The position numbers were made by a program, and so were the translations under genes. Shown one piece after another: positions 1 to 10,423 of a stretch of DNA of 64,000 nucleotides (positions are counted from its first letter, which is position 1; every line of letters begins with the position of its first letter). Location of the stretch: assembly GCA_024704765.1 (NCBI GenBank), contig JAKMXF010000307.1, positions 394,556 through 458,555 on the forward strand, written 5' to 3'. A model generated the notes under the pieces. That model made no database searches. It was not told where the DNA came from and saw nothing but the letters and a program-made list of their open reading frames with translations. Source of the stretch: Oopsacas minuta. Taxonomy: Eukaryota > Porifera > Hexactinellida > Lyssacinosida > Leucopsacidae.

Positions 1-717
1 AGGTTGGTTTTTGTGTCCGAGAGACACGAAATGAAGATGGAGGTAAAGACGCTTTATTGTAGCCAATATTCTGTCATTTTGCTTATTTACTTGCTGTTCA
101 ACTACAAAGGGCTTTTCATCAGAACAAAATTTGATTCTGCACCCCAGCAGTGAACCTCCCAAGCAGTGATTGACATCTATCTAGTCTTTTCTTTTATTTT
201 TGACTGACAACAATTGTTTCTTCTGAACTTATAAGAACTCATCGCTAGCTCGTTTCTCACCATTAATCTCATTGACTCACGCGCAACATTCATTTCTTTC
301 GCTAGTTTTCTCATGCTTCTCACAGGATTTCGTGATATCCGGCGTTTCACGTTCTTTCTCAAGGTTGAAGTCCTAACTGTGCGTTTGCGACCTTTTCTTG
401 AGCGATCTTGGATGATTCCAGTTTCAAGGAACCGAAATATAGTTCTAGATACAAACATCTTATTCGTCTTCAACGATTTTACAATTTCAGAATTTGAATG
501 TCCGTTCTTGTGGAGTTCTATAACCGCTGATCTCCTAGATAACATCGTAATTCGTACAAGTGATTTTGAAAAATACTATACAATAATAACCAAGTTCGAT
601 TGTAACTCACTAGTTGTATAGTAACGTTCGTTATAGAAGGTAAAATCTAGTGGTAGGATATGATCTGTTCCGCCATAGTGATTTATAAAGTGGTAACAGT
701 ATTTATTGGTCACCCTG
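1..717 (-). mobile_element. Tc1/mariner element (DD37D-like), cut by the left window edge
   Basis: The right boundary is an inverted-repeat end: read on the minus strand it begins CAGGGTGACCAATAAATACT, and a TA target dinucleotide lies at 718-719. The same terminal sequence, with small changes, bounds the elements at 8693-10001 and 36563-37854, so this is a related subfamily. Inside, on the minus strand, are an N-terminal helix-turn-helix region and then, at about 20-155, the catalytic start with a SDEKPF motif followed by QNDRILA, which matches the first catalytic Asp region of these transposases. The reading frame breaks near 30. The C-terminal half lies outside the window. Confidence 0.85.
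177..545 (-). pseudogene. Tc1/mariner transposase, N-terminal DNA-binding part
   Basis: A 122-codon open frame starts at the ATG complementary to 543-545. It has the paired helix-turn-helix layout of Tc1/mariner transposases: a first helix-turn-helix (residues about 5-45), a basic GRKR linker near residues 51-56 in place of the usual GRPR, and a second helix-turn-helix containing SRNPVRSMRKLAKEM (about 71-85). It stops at 177, but the related catalytic sequence (SDEKPF) continues a little further along in another frame, so the gene is frameshifted rather than short. It is inactive as it stands in the window. Confidence 0.8.
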
Positions 718-719
718 TA

Positions 720-2040
720 TAATTTGAGTTATTAAAACAAGGTTTGTCTACTATCTCTGGAGTCTAGATACAAAAAACCCTTCATCTTAGAAATATTTAA
801 ACACCCATTTTCGAATTGGTTTTCAATCTCATCCTTACTCTTCTTAATTCTCCAGTTAGTGAATTCATTGATATCAACTTTCTCAGCTATTCTCCTTGTT
901 TCCAACCAGAACTTATTAGTTCAACAATCTCATCTTTGTTTGTAGATCTAAATTCTCTGGTATCCTATTAGTATTCATAAAAATACATATATAATATAGG
1001 CGAACAGTGAAAATAGATTCGAACATTTATTTGTACTTCATTTCAAGGGCTATTGTTATCTATTCATTGGAACTGAAATTGGTTTGCCATAATTTATATC
1101 TATTCACTTATAGTTATTGCATCATAATCCTATGTTATGTACTGATAAAGTAACAGAATATTCTTGTATCAAGTTTACTTGCTTATAGAGCAACAAGATA
1201 TAGCTGTAAATTTGAAATATGAATTTTTACTTGCTAATAAGCCAACATTAACATTTCAGTTATGTAATCTTACTTGCTATTAAAAGAACTTTTATTGACG
1301 AACTGAATTATATGTGAACCCTTCTACTCTACTTAGGGAGTTGGGAAATCCTTGATCTTAAGAAACTTGTTAATTGAGCAATTGCTATTAAGCGAACACT
1401 ACTGTTCCACTATCTGACATCAGTCAAACCTTTGTCTGACCTCTAGCAAAATATTACCAAAGGAAGGCACTAAAATATTACAATATTTGTATGAGATAAT
1501 GTTTAGATATTATATATGACTTTCTCGAGTATACTTTAATTCTAGCGGTCACGTTATTTACGTCACATAATGTGAACATTATGTTTATCGTGCTATGGAG
1601 TAGATTTACGCAATGCTACTTAAGTAAGTATCTGTTGCACAGCCCTTGTATTTGTATATTATATCACATAAACGGCAGAATAGTATATAAAATCCGTCTA
1701 AAATATACATCTATAAAATTCTAAATTAGCAAAGTTTTGCCAAATATGAGAAGATGGGATGCAGGCCACATAACCGACAAATTGATTGATAGAATTGTCT
1801 CTGTTCATCTTGTTCCTAGAAATGAAAAGTTGGTAAAATGTGCTATACTTTTGATAAATTTGACAAAACAAGCAGACTTCGCTTCCGATGTTACTCCGCA
1901 ACTACAGTATTTGGTGAATCGGTTTTAGCATAGGTATTAAATAACCAAATTTCTTATAGTGCTTTTGCTCGCTACGCAAATTGATAAACACAGCATACAG
2001 TGTCTTGATTAAATATATCAAATATTATACTCCTTGTATC
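720..2040. other. AT-rich stretch with no recognised gene
   Basis: I see only short overlapping open frames of about 65 codons around 1698-1928 on both strands, with no recognisable motif. No inverted-repeat boundary, RNA gene or zinc-finger remnant stands out. Confidence 0.5.
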
Positions 2041-2090
2041 ATAACAGCTAATACACTAAAACAATGGTACTTAATGATGGAGGGGTATGT
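2041..2090 (+). repeat. Dispersed repeat, copy 1 (core TACACTAAARCAATGGTACT)
   Basis: A core of about 20 bases, TACACTAAAACAATGGTACT, followed a few bases on by GATGGA, recurs at 7831-7865 (TACACTAAAGCAATGGTACT) and in weaker form at 31449-31472 (TACACTAAGGCAATGGCACT). The shared core is too long for chance in three places and suggests a fragmentary interspersed repeat of unknown class. Confidence 0.55.
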
Positions 2091-2455
2091 GAAGTCAGTT
2101 CTATGAAATTCATTTAGATGTGATAGTATATGTCACCGTCCAAATTGAGTACTTAGCGCCGCCAAATGGAGTAAGGTTATTCTTATACAAAATATACGAT
2201 TAAATGTTATGGTTTACTAAAAAACAATACTTTATAATTTTAAAGATATGTTTTATGGTCTGCTAAAATAAAAGAATGTTGTATCTAGATTCATACTACG
2301 AATAATATCTTTCAATTGACTTGAAAAGGTATTTGTATGGTTTAAAACAATTAATATCTAAATATACACACAATATACTAAAAAATCATAACCAAGCAGG
2401 AGATAATGCAGTAAATGTACTTCTATAACCACAATAAATATTCAGTTAATTATTT

Positions 2456-2566
2456 GACTAGTTGATTATAATGGTAGTGGACTAGTTGAATTAAAGGAGA
2501 ATTGACCAGGTCATTAAAGGATAGTTAACTAGTTGATTATAAGGATAGTTGACTAGTTGATTGGGG
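2456..2566 (+). repeat. 24-bp minisatellite, about 4.6 units
   Basis: Consecutive units begin at 2456, 2480, 2504, 2527 and 2551. Each opens with GACTAGTTGATTATAA or a variant and ends with GGATAGTT or a variant. Units are 24 bases except the third, which is 23. Units one, four and five are the most alike; the second and third are more diverged. Confidence 0.9.
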
Positions 2567-2589
2567 TGGTTTTGAAAAACCCTGTTTTA

Positions 2590-2735
2590 GCATCACTATC
2601 TGTTCTTGCAAACGGTAGAGTGTCTGTGACACTTCGGGTTGCATTTAACTTGCTTCCGTTTGCACTGGCAAGTCTTGGCCCTGCAGCTGTCTTACATGGC
2701 ATGACAGGCACGATTTTACCCCTGCCTCTACAGTG
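2590..2735 (-). pseudogene. Cysteine-rich (CXC-like) tail remnant
   Basis: Read on the minus strand, one frame gives a run with the spacing CQCKRKQVKCNPKCH followed by STVCKN, preceded in adjacent frames by CLSC and SCRAK. This pattern of closely spaced Cys with basic residues resembles the CXC-like tails seen at the C-terminus of some transposon-derived zinc-finger proteins. Stops and frame changes interrupt it. It lies downstream, in minus-strand sense, of the hAT relic at 2945-4420 and the zinc-finger-like block at 4430-5170, but I cannot show that it belongs to either. Confidence 0.35.
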
Positions 2736-2944
2736 TTCAATCCAGGGTATAACTTTTTAGGAGGGAAGTTGTCGATATGGCAACACTATAGATATCTGAC
2801 TATTCTTTCGTATTATTTGACCCATGCAGATATTTTGTGCAATTAAGATACTACATAAATAAAAAAATTACTTACAATAGGAATATTTTAGGAAAATCTG
2901 TTAAATTAACAATTCACCAGATTTAAGCTTGAACGCCATAATAC

Positions 2945-4420
2945 TATTCTACCGTTCTTTTCCCTTAACAAAAACAACAAATTCCTCCAACATATCATTC
3001 TCAAGGTGATCAGGGCCTTCAATGCATACCCGCATCGTATGTTAAGGCCTGTTCTCGCCCATCCTGCTCCGGAGTCTTGTTTATTTTAGTTTCATATTGC
3101 TAAATGTACGTTCAACAGTGGCTGTTGTGATTAGTAAACCTCTACTATTGCAGCTAAATTTAATAAGTTTGAAATTGAATCGAAATATCTTCCCTGCTGA
3201 TCAATTTCGATAATATATCCTACAAAGAGCCATTCTTGAATTGCTTTAAATTTTACCCCGAAACAATTTCCATTCTGCTTCAGTTTCCTCTCCATCAATC
3301 TATGATTGTGACATAGCATAATCATCACCAAAGTTGACATGCTGTATAACACTATAGTAATTTATTTGCATCTTCATCTTTTCCCTACCATTGTTAGGTG
3401 ATAGTTGAAGTTCGGTTTAGGGAGATAGCGAGGGTCCAAAACGGGTATAAAAGAGGCTAGATCAGTTCACTCCCTTCTTTTTCGGATGTGGTTAATTACA
3501 CTTTGTATATATGGCTGATACGCTGTCTGAAGAAATTGAATTTTTCCTCTTCCATGATCACAATGTGTTTTCCACCAAGCTGAGTATCATCCGCAAAAAC
3601 TAAAGAATCGTTCTTGAACCAGGTAACTATTTCATTAATCTCTGTTCGCCTTTCAGTGGTACTATCGACTATTAATTGCACCCTTCCAAGGTCATCCGCT
3701 TTCCCCTGTAAAATGCTAGTAACCTGGTAACTGTATCGAGTACATTTGATAACATATAGATACAAGCTTCAGTTTTGTATTTTAACAAGAGAGTCGCAAT
3801 TCTATGTGCTTGCATCACAAGTTTCATCATAAATCTCTTCAAATGTGCGTACCAATGCTGGGATACTCCGTCGCACAGCACACACGGCTCATTCACTTAC
3901 AAGCCATAGAGTATCACTAGGTTTTACCATTTTAATCTCAGGAGACTAGAGTTCTGCCTGGATCAGTGAGAGTTTTTCTGCTTTCTAGGGAGAATAATGG
4001 AGATTGTTAACATTGTACCTAACTCCCATTATTTGTACATGTTCTGCACAAGCATTGACGGCAGCAAGTTGAAGTTAATGGGACCTGCAATGGATATAAA
4101 TTACACCTCTTGCAAGTAATCTCAGACGCCTTTGAACATCACTTATATGGTCAAACATTGTATTAGTTCAATTATTCTCAAGGACGGCTTTCCCAGGGAC
4201 ATCGTCAGGGTGGAGAAGCTTGTCAGTGCCGCAGGATGTTAGATTAGAGTAGGTGAATGCTGTGCTGATTGTCCCATGTGCAGTCCCGAATTTGGAAAGC
4301 CCCTCCATCCGAGTACATATCCGCAACGGTACCAATGAGACTGTTGGGACAAATGCTTGCCCTATCAGGGTAAGGAATGGGATCCTCTTAATATCCCCTT
4401 TTAAATAGTCTTGCATCGTT
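2945..4420 (-). pseudogene. hAT transposase relic, ZNF862-like
   Basis: Pieces in several minus-strand frames line up in the order of a ZNF862-type hAT transposase. Around 4080-4200 is TNTMFDHISDVQRR followed by an IHCRSH stretch. Near 3930 is VKPSDTLWL, the counterpart of the family's TRWL motif. At 3670-3880 is IPALVRTFEEIYDE, then LLLKYKTEACIYML. At 3500-3640 are TWFKNDS and LGGKHIVIMEEEK. At 3390-3450 is IPVLDPRYLP, and at 2960-3165 the C-terminal dimerisation motif TATVERTFSNMKLK. Frameshifts and stops occur throughout, so no product is possible. Weaker pieces extend to 4416. No terminal inverted repeats were found. Confidence 0.75.
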
Positions 4421-4429
4421 TCATACTTG

Positions 4430-5170
4430 ACTGTATCATGTCAGCTCTTTGCTTTCTGAGGGCTCCCCAGCTACTTTGACGGAGCTTCTTAGTATTTCGC
4501 GCTTTCCTGCAGTGCTCATCGCGAGCACAGAAGTACTGTACTGGAATCTTACCGTACGCGTCTAGTCGGTCCAGGCAGTCAGCATGAAATGGATCACGTT
4601 TACAATACTCACAGTACCAGTTGCCATCATCTTTTACACAGGCCTGACCGAGAGGATGGGAAGTGAAGTAAGTGTCAGATACGAGGGAATAGGAGATGCA
4701 GGTGGTTGATCAGAGGGTATAGGCTTGGACTGGCCGGAGGTAATGTAAATATAAGGTGCAACTCGTGATCCGATCAGCGGGGGTACAGTAAGGTTGTAGG
4801 TATCTTCATCAAGATAGTCGGCAAACACATATCCTGCCTTTGTTGGCTTGTCAAATGCCGAAGCATGCGATAGTTGTGGCTCATGGAATACTCGTACATC
4901 CTGTCACATATCACATGACTGAACTCGTGATGTGCAACCACTAACGTATCGGACAGGTCTTTCTTGACCATACGCGTAACTTGCTCCGTGTAGTCCCCGG
5001 ATTTCACCTATTTTCATGTCCAGGACATTTATATCCTCAAACTACTCCACAGAATAGCGCAACTTGGTCCTGCCCCAATTGGGATCGTTGGTGTTGCAAC
5101 CATCCTTTCTGTAGCTCTCTATAATCCCATCTCTTTCCTCTCTCCACCAAATGTTAATTGATTGAGCTAC
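4430..5170 (-). pseudogene. Unidentified zinc-finger-like coding relic
   Basis: This block is richer in G+C than its surroundings and reads as protein on the minus strand in several frames. One stretch at 4420-4690 runs without a stop to a TAA at about 4420. It carries closely spaced Cys/His (DGNWYCEYCKRDPFHADCL, then CARDEHC), the look of a PHD- or RING-type zinc knuckle. Upstream at 4774-5007 is a 77-codon frame with VAHHEFSHVICDRMYEY, and near 5090-5150 a stretch with WWREERDG. I do not recognise the family. It may be the 5' part of the neighbouring hAT relic or of a different element, and the frames are broken at least twice. Confidence 0.4.
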
Positions 5171-5489
5171 TAAAGCTCTGCCTCTAGAATTTCTTTATTA
5201 TTTGATAAAAGGAAAAAGTAGATTGATTTGGTCCAGATGAAACAAATGCAAACACAACAACATATAGTAACTAGTCAGAAATAGCGCAGTAACTGTCGCG
5301 TGATAGCACAAGGGTTATTATAGGCCTAACACCCAGTAGGACTAGGTAACTTCGTTATGTATGTTGAATAGTAATTCTACAAATATAATTCCATTTCAGT
5401 TAACCCATAATATCATAAGCAGAAAATTATATAAGAATAACCTTCCTCAATTGGTCGTATACTCAAATTAGACGGTGACATATATATTG
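5171..5489. other. AT-rich spacer, nothing recognised
   Basis: There is no coding or boundary signal. Bases 5461-5485 match 2126-2150 in inverted orientation (around ATATGTCACCGTC), hinting at another diverged interspersed repeat. Confidence 0.4.
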
Positions 5490-5635
5490 TACATTTTTGC
5501 GCAAATAGATGTATTATTGATAGTTTCGAAAGTTTATTACTCATATCTACCAACCACTCTAAGGGCCGAAATGAAATCATCTGATTGCTTACATGCAAAT
5601 ATGTCTAAAAATATAATAATATTAACACACTATAT
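5490..5635 (+). repeat. Dispersed repeat interrupted by an hAT insertion
   Basis: This stretch is a diverged copy of 7930-8075. Shared blocks in the same order include GATGTATTATTGATA / AATGTATTATTGATA, ATCTGATTGCTTAC and GCAAATATGTC. The copy here stops exactly where the hAT terminal repeat begins at 5636, after ACTATAT, whereas the other copy continues ACTATATAATG. The hAT relic therefore inserted into, or truncated, this repeat. Confidence 0.65.
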
Positions 5636-6960
5636 CAGTGGTTCCCAAACTTATATACTTAGCAACCCACCTTTAGTTCATCAAAAACCTCGCGACCCCC
5701 CAAAGTTAACTAGGATTATATAATAATTCATGATCAATTCAGTAGTATTATGATATGATGTCACTAATAAATGTTTTCCAATGTGAAGTTGTTTCTGCTT
5801 AACTAACTCTTGTATTTCAGGCTCTGTGGTGGAGAGTGCGCAACGTAGATCATCTTCGCCTTTTAATCTATTCCTAGCGCTACTTTTTAGCTGTAGAAGA
5901 GTGGAAAAATTTGATTCACAGAGGTAAGTTGTCTCAAATGGCAGAAGTTTTCACAGCACAATTTTTGTCAATGTGGGACATGAATCTCTCATTAAGCTCT
6001 AAAATGTATTCAATTACTCCCTTTCAAAAACTTCCTTTGCAGATCCATCATTGATAAGTTCTATTAATTCTTCGTGAGCCCGATCATTCTTATCAGGTAT
6101 TGTTTGAGGAGATACAATGAATGGATTTCTGAGTAAAGTAAATTCGATCTCACCACATTTAGGAAAATAATGGGAAGATTCAGATTCCATAGCTGCAAGG
6201 TGTTCAATGATAATATCTTGGGTGTCCTCGTCTAGCCTGATATCTTTCTTCTCGTAAAGTTCAGATAACCCTTCGAACATACAAATGTTTTCATTTTCCA
6301 AAATTTTTCTTTTCCAATTCTTAAGTTTCATTAGGAAAACATTTAGTTTTTCATTCAAATAAAAAATGGGTTAATTTTTGCCTTGAAGATAGTGATTTAA
6401 ACTGTTGATGCGATCAAAATATCGACAAGGTAAGCAAGATGCACTTCGCTCCTCTCATCTGAGATTATTGACAGAAATTCATATTTTGCATTTTGGTCAA
6501 GGAATACCTATATCTCCGGAGCAATATTTGAACTCGTTCAAGAACATTTCCCTTTGAAAGCCAACGTACTTGAGTGTAAAAGAGTAGAGTTTGGTGACTA
6601 GCGGTCATGTCCTCGCATAGTTCTCTGAAAAGCCACGTGTTAAGTGCACTGGGTTTGATAAAGTTAACTATCTTTATTATTGTATATATCATTTCTAAGA
6701 GCTGTGGTGGTATAGTTTTACAACCTAGCGCTTGTCTATGGATCACGCAGTGTACTCCTGTAACTTCTGGAGATTTATCTTTGACAAGCTATTGAAATCC
6801 TGAACGCGAACTAAGCATAGCTGGTGCTCCATCACAACAAACGCACAAAAATCTTTCCACTTGAGTTTATTATCTTGGAGAAAATTGTCAATCAATTCAA
6901 TTCGCCACATAAATGTGAAACTTAATGATAGCAGTTGTGATAATATTCCCTGTTATAGTA
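5636..6960 (-). pseudogene. hAT transposase relic, SCAND3/ZBED-like, C-terminal two thirds
   Basis: Position 5636 starts with CAGTGGTTCCCAAACTT, a typical hAT terminal inverted repeat. Minus-strand pieces in order from 6960 are an LKWKDFCAF stretch then DGAPAMLSSRSGFQ, GVHCVIHRQALGCKTIPPQL, KIVNFIKPSALNTWLF, TQVRWLSKGNVLERV (6465-6746 open), AAMESESSHYFP (6014-6358 open) and, at 5800-5960, TTYLCESNFSTLLQLK, the family's C-terminal dimerisation motif. These match the order and wording of SCAND3-type hAT transposases. Frames shift several times. The N-terminal third and the second terminal repeat are missing. The relic at 12788-13745 belongs to the same family and holds the N-terminal part. Confidence 0.85.
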
Positions 6961-8690
6961 AGTATCTTGTGATCCGAATTAGCCACAATACACCTCTTAT
7001 AAGATTCAGACCATAATATCTGATAATATTGGATATTGGAGAATTCCAATATATTCATCGAGTATCACAGAATTGATAAGATATGGATATTTCAATATCC
7101 TTGGTAGGATAATTGTCATTTTATATTATATAGTTAAAAATGGGCCAGAATATCAATTTTCACACAGTTTAGGTAATTATCAAGAATCAGGTGTCAAGAT
7201 TCTTTGACCAAAAAGCATTGTAGTAGACAATTCATCTCTTGGGTTAAAGAAGGTAGGAATAAAATTCTTGTATGATAATCGAATTTCAGCACCAAAGAAT
7301 TTCACAGTTTCAGTTTCGCATCTTGATTTATGGTCTCGATATTAATGTGGTCCAATGAAAGTATACCTAGAAGTGTGCGGCCTGATGGTAACGAATGTTT
7401 GTGGAACACTATGTTGTAATATGTTCTAAACCCCACATATCCATATATATGTCGTTAATTTACTGTTCCAAATTCTGAAACTTAGTGAATTCTCATTTCA
7501 AGTCCTTCAAAAGGATTCTTATTCAATGGCCAAATATACATAAACTGAAAATTGGCCCCCATCTCATCTCAAATGTATATATAGGCATTCCATAGGATGA
7601 CATCCTATCTACTATCTTTTAGCTAGAGGTGTAACCGAAGTGGTCACAAATAGCTCTGATGCATATCTTTGTGATTAATGTGTTTTAGAGATCTTATTTG
7701 TAGCATCTTATCTGGTACTAATGTTCCGTAGTCATAAATATCCCAAGCAATCTTCCAGAAACAGTGTTAAATCATGGAACCACTACTGATGTATTTTGGA
7801 TGGCCCATGGAGAAAATATACAAGTATAACATTCTATACACTAAAGCAATGGTACTGATTGATGGACTTGGAGCAGGGATATGCCATGTGATGTCTAGAT
7901 AATTACTTTGGTGAAAAAATATTTCAATTGTACTACTTGGCGGAAATAAATGTATTATTGATATTTACGAATGTAGATTACGTATATTCACAAACTATTA
8001 TCAGGGTCAAAATTACGCCATCTGATTGCTTACTTAGCAAATATGTCAAAAGTTGAAACTATATAATGTATTAATAGATTTCTAGAGATTTATAAATTGA
8101 TTCACAGTTATAAAATTTGGCATTAGGAAATAACTAGGTTGTTATACTTAATATATATAATTGTTATAAAATACTTCGCTCCAGAGTTATTGCAGTGACC
8201 AACTGACAGTGGATGACACTTCTTAGCCAATACACACCGAAAACTCGACAAAATATACTTTTATAGCCTCAACATCTGCAGAACTATATGTCCGACTTCC
8301 CATACCTAGAAATAGGATATTAGTACTGTGATCTCTTTTCTGAGGATCGAAACATGATCGCCGATCCTTTTATACACAGTAATCGAATGGAAGGCTCCGT
8401 CACTTTTGTCTGTTTCATCGTTTGGGGAAACATAGTAGGTAATTAGCGTCTAAAGACCTCAAAGTGTGGATAAAATGTACGTGCAAATTTGGTAGCAATC
8501 AGACTGCAAATTTCTCATCCTCCTATAGGTGCTATAAAATGTCAGAATACATCGTAAAAGTGATCGTATTCCTTTTGGTGCAAGGATCGCGATCACCATC
8601 TCTGATCATATTTTCAAGAACGATCGTGATCGTGATAATTAATCTGGTGATCGACTAAGCCCACCTGTAAATATATTTTGTTATCCTATA
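6961..8690. other. Non-coding stretch with dispersed repeat copies
   Basis: I see no gene. It contains copy 2 of the TACACTAAAGCAATGGTACT repeat (7831-7865), the uninterrupted copy of the 5490 repeat (7930-8075), and around 8340-8655 an unusual cluster of GATC/CGATC-rich sequence. A small palindrome ATATTGGA-GAAT-TCCAATAT lies near 7033-7052. Confidence 0.5.
7930..8075 (+). repeat. Dispersed repeat, uninterrupted copy
   Basis: The counterpart of 5490-5635. Blocks AATGTATTATTGATA, CATCTGATTGCTTAC and GCAAATATGTCAAAA occur in the same order and spacing. It continues through ACTATATAATG, where the other copy is interrupted by the hAT terminus, so it shows what the empty site looked like. A weaker third match may lie at 22185-22320. 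Confidence 0.6.
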
Positions 8691-8692
8691 TA

Positions 8693-10001
8693 CAGGATGA
8701 CCCATAAATACTGTACCAATTGTTGTATGTATAAAATATATAATATTGAAGCTGTTGATATGAAATTTCTACCAATTGTCAGAATCTCTACATAAAAAAA
8801 CATATTTCGAGTATCATTCGAATATACTCCCTCGACATTTAATACACCTAACAATACGAGTAGGGAAGGAGTCCACGCTAGAACAAATGTCACAGTCTGG
8901 AATATTCTTCCATTCTCGAGACAAGGTTTTCTTTAGCTCGTCAATACTATAGTGTTTTTTAGAGTTGACCTTGCTCTCTAAAATGGATCATACTGAATAA
9001 TCGAGAGGGTTACTGTCAGGGGAGTAAGGAAGCCACTCATCGGCAGAAATTAGCCTTGGGAGATTCTCTTTGCACCACTGTTGTGTCGCTTTCGCTTTAT
9101 GGGCAGGTGCTGAGTCTTGTTGGAATACCCATTTTCTATTTTGATAATGTTTTTTGGGTCAAGGTTTGACAACCTTCTTCAGTATCAAATCACGGTATAC
9201 TGTTTGATTGATTTTTAGACGCTGGGGGAACGAAGATAAGGGGTGTGCGACCATCAAATGTGATGCCTCCACACACCATTACTGAAGCTGGATTTTTGGC
9301 TCTAGACACCTGGAAAGTGAATTTAGGGAGATTATTTTCGCAGTAGCAAGGATTCTATCGTTTTGAGAGTTTAACACTTGTTCTACAGTGAACAATTTCT
9401 CATCTGAGAAGAGGAAATCTCTATGGGCGTGGTTGTTGTAACGCGAAACCATTCTTTACATCTTTGTAGCCGCATATTCTTATTTTGCTCTTTAAGAAGC
9501 TGGTACTTATTCAATGTATAGGCTTTCATCTGTAGGTCACTTCATACAATTCTTCTCATTGATTCCCTACTAATTTGTATCTCCTTGGCCATTTTTCTGA
9601 TGCTTCCTGAAGGATTTCAACGGAACCTCTGGGATGCACGACTTATCTTAGAAAAGGTCCTTACAGTTCGCGGACGACCAGGTCTACGTCTGTCAGTCAT
9701 CCTCCCGGTATCATTGTATCAAAACAAAGACCGGTTTATGAACATCTAATTCGTTTTTAGTAGTTTAGCGATTTAACCTTGGAATTTCCCGCCTCATAAA
9801 GCTGTAAATCAACTGCTCGCCGAAGTTCCATTGCTAATCAGTAAAAAAATCGATTGATTAGTGTCCAGATGCTATAATGAATAAATATTTTAGAGTATAA
9901 GATCTAGAATGAATTATGGCATAATATTATACAGAATTCCTAAATGTAATATAGAGTATAGTTAGATAGTATATCAGTAACAATATTTATGGGTCACCCT
10001 G
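8693..10001 (-). mobile_element. Tc1/mariner DD37D element, full length, decayed
   Basis: It is bounded by inverted repeats CAGGATGACCCATAAATACT (left) and, on the other strand, CAGGGTGACCCATAAATATT (right), each flanked by TA (8691-8692 and 10002-10003). Its length is 1309 bp. It is the closest relative of the element at 36563-37854, with which it can be aligned along its whole length in the opposite orientation. Both share unusual parallel open frames at their 3' ends. Confidence 0.9.
8814..9831 (-). pseudogene. DD37D transposase, multiply broken
   Basis: The start ATG is complementary to 9829-9831 (MELRRAVD), matching the start of the copy at 36732. Recognisable pieces are the first catalytic block with EKLF and LNSQNDRILA (about 9350-9410), SRAKNPAS.MVCGGITFDGR (about 9250-9310) and a SPD.NPLDYSV-type block near 8990-9040. 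Numerous frameshifts and stops separate them, so it cannot be functional. Confidence 0.8.
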
Positions 10002-10423
10002 TAAAAACGAAATTGTGTACGCAGCCATAAATAATACCATATACGATCATTTTCAAGATGTGTCATATTCGTGACTGATAGAGTATCAAAGTATAATCAG
10101 AGTATTGGAAGCTAGGTGTATAACAATGTTCGGCAAACATAAAGGATTGAGGGCCGCATTAACCATTTTAAAATTTTAACCGGACCCAAGATTTCAAAAT
10201 TATGTCCAATCCTTAGTATGCAGATATTAATGCGAAATACAATATTTTGAATCCTATTTTACCCATATTTAATAACAATAATAAATTTAGTTGTTGACCT
10301 TTGGATATGTACTGTCAAGAAACAAATTCAACAAACCTGAAATATTTGTAAGATATTTGCTCTCAAAGTGTATACTTTTGTAACTAAATACGCTGAATCA
10401 GAATTTTAAGTTTCTCATATGTA

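Noticed and set aside
2557-2760. 67-codon plus-strand frame with hydrophobic sequence
   Set aside because: It is the antisense of the Cys-rich minus-strand reading, which has the more specific pattern.
3446-3467. TATAAAAG followed by TCAGTT, resembling a TATA box and initiator
   Set aside because: The spacing is only about 18 bases, and on the other strand this stretch encodes IPVLDPRYLP of the ZNF862-like hAT relic, so it is coding debris.
8681-8893. 70-codon minus-strand frame (hydrophobic), with a near-identical partner at 37656-37874
   Set aside because: Both are parallel out-of-frame readings of the 3' ends of two related DD37D elements; the similarity reflects element homology and not a conserved small protein.
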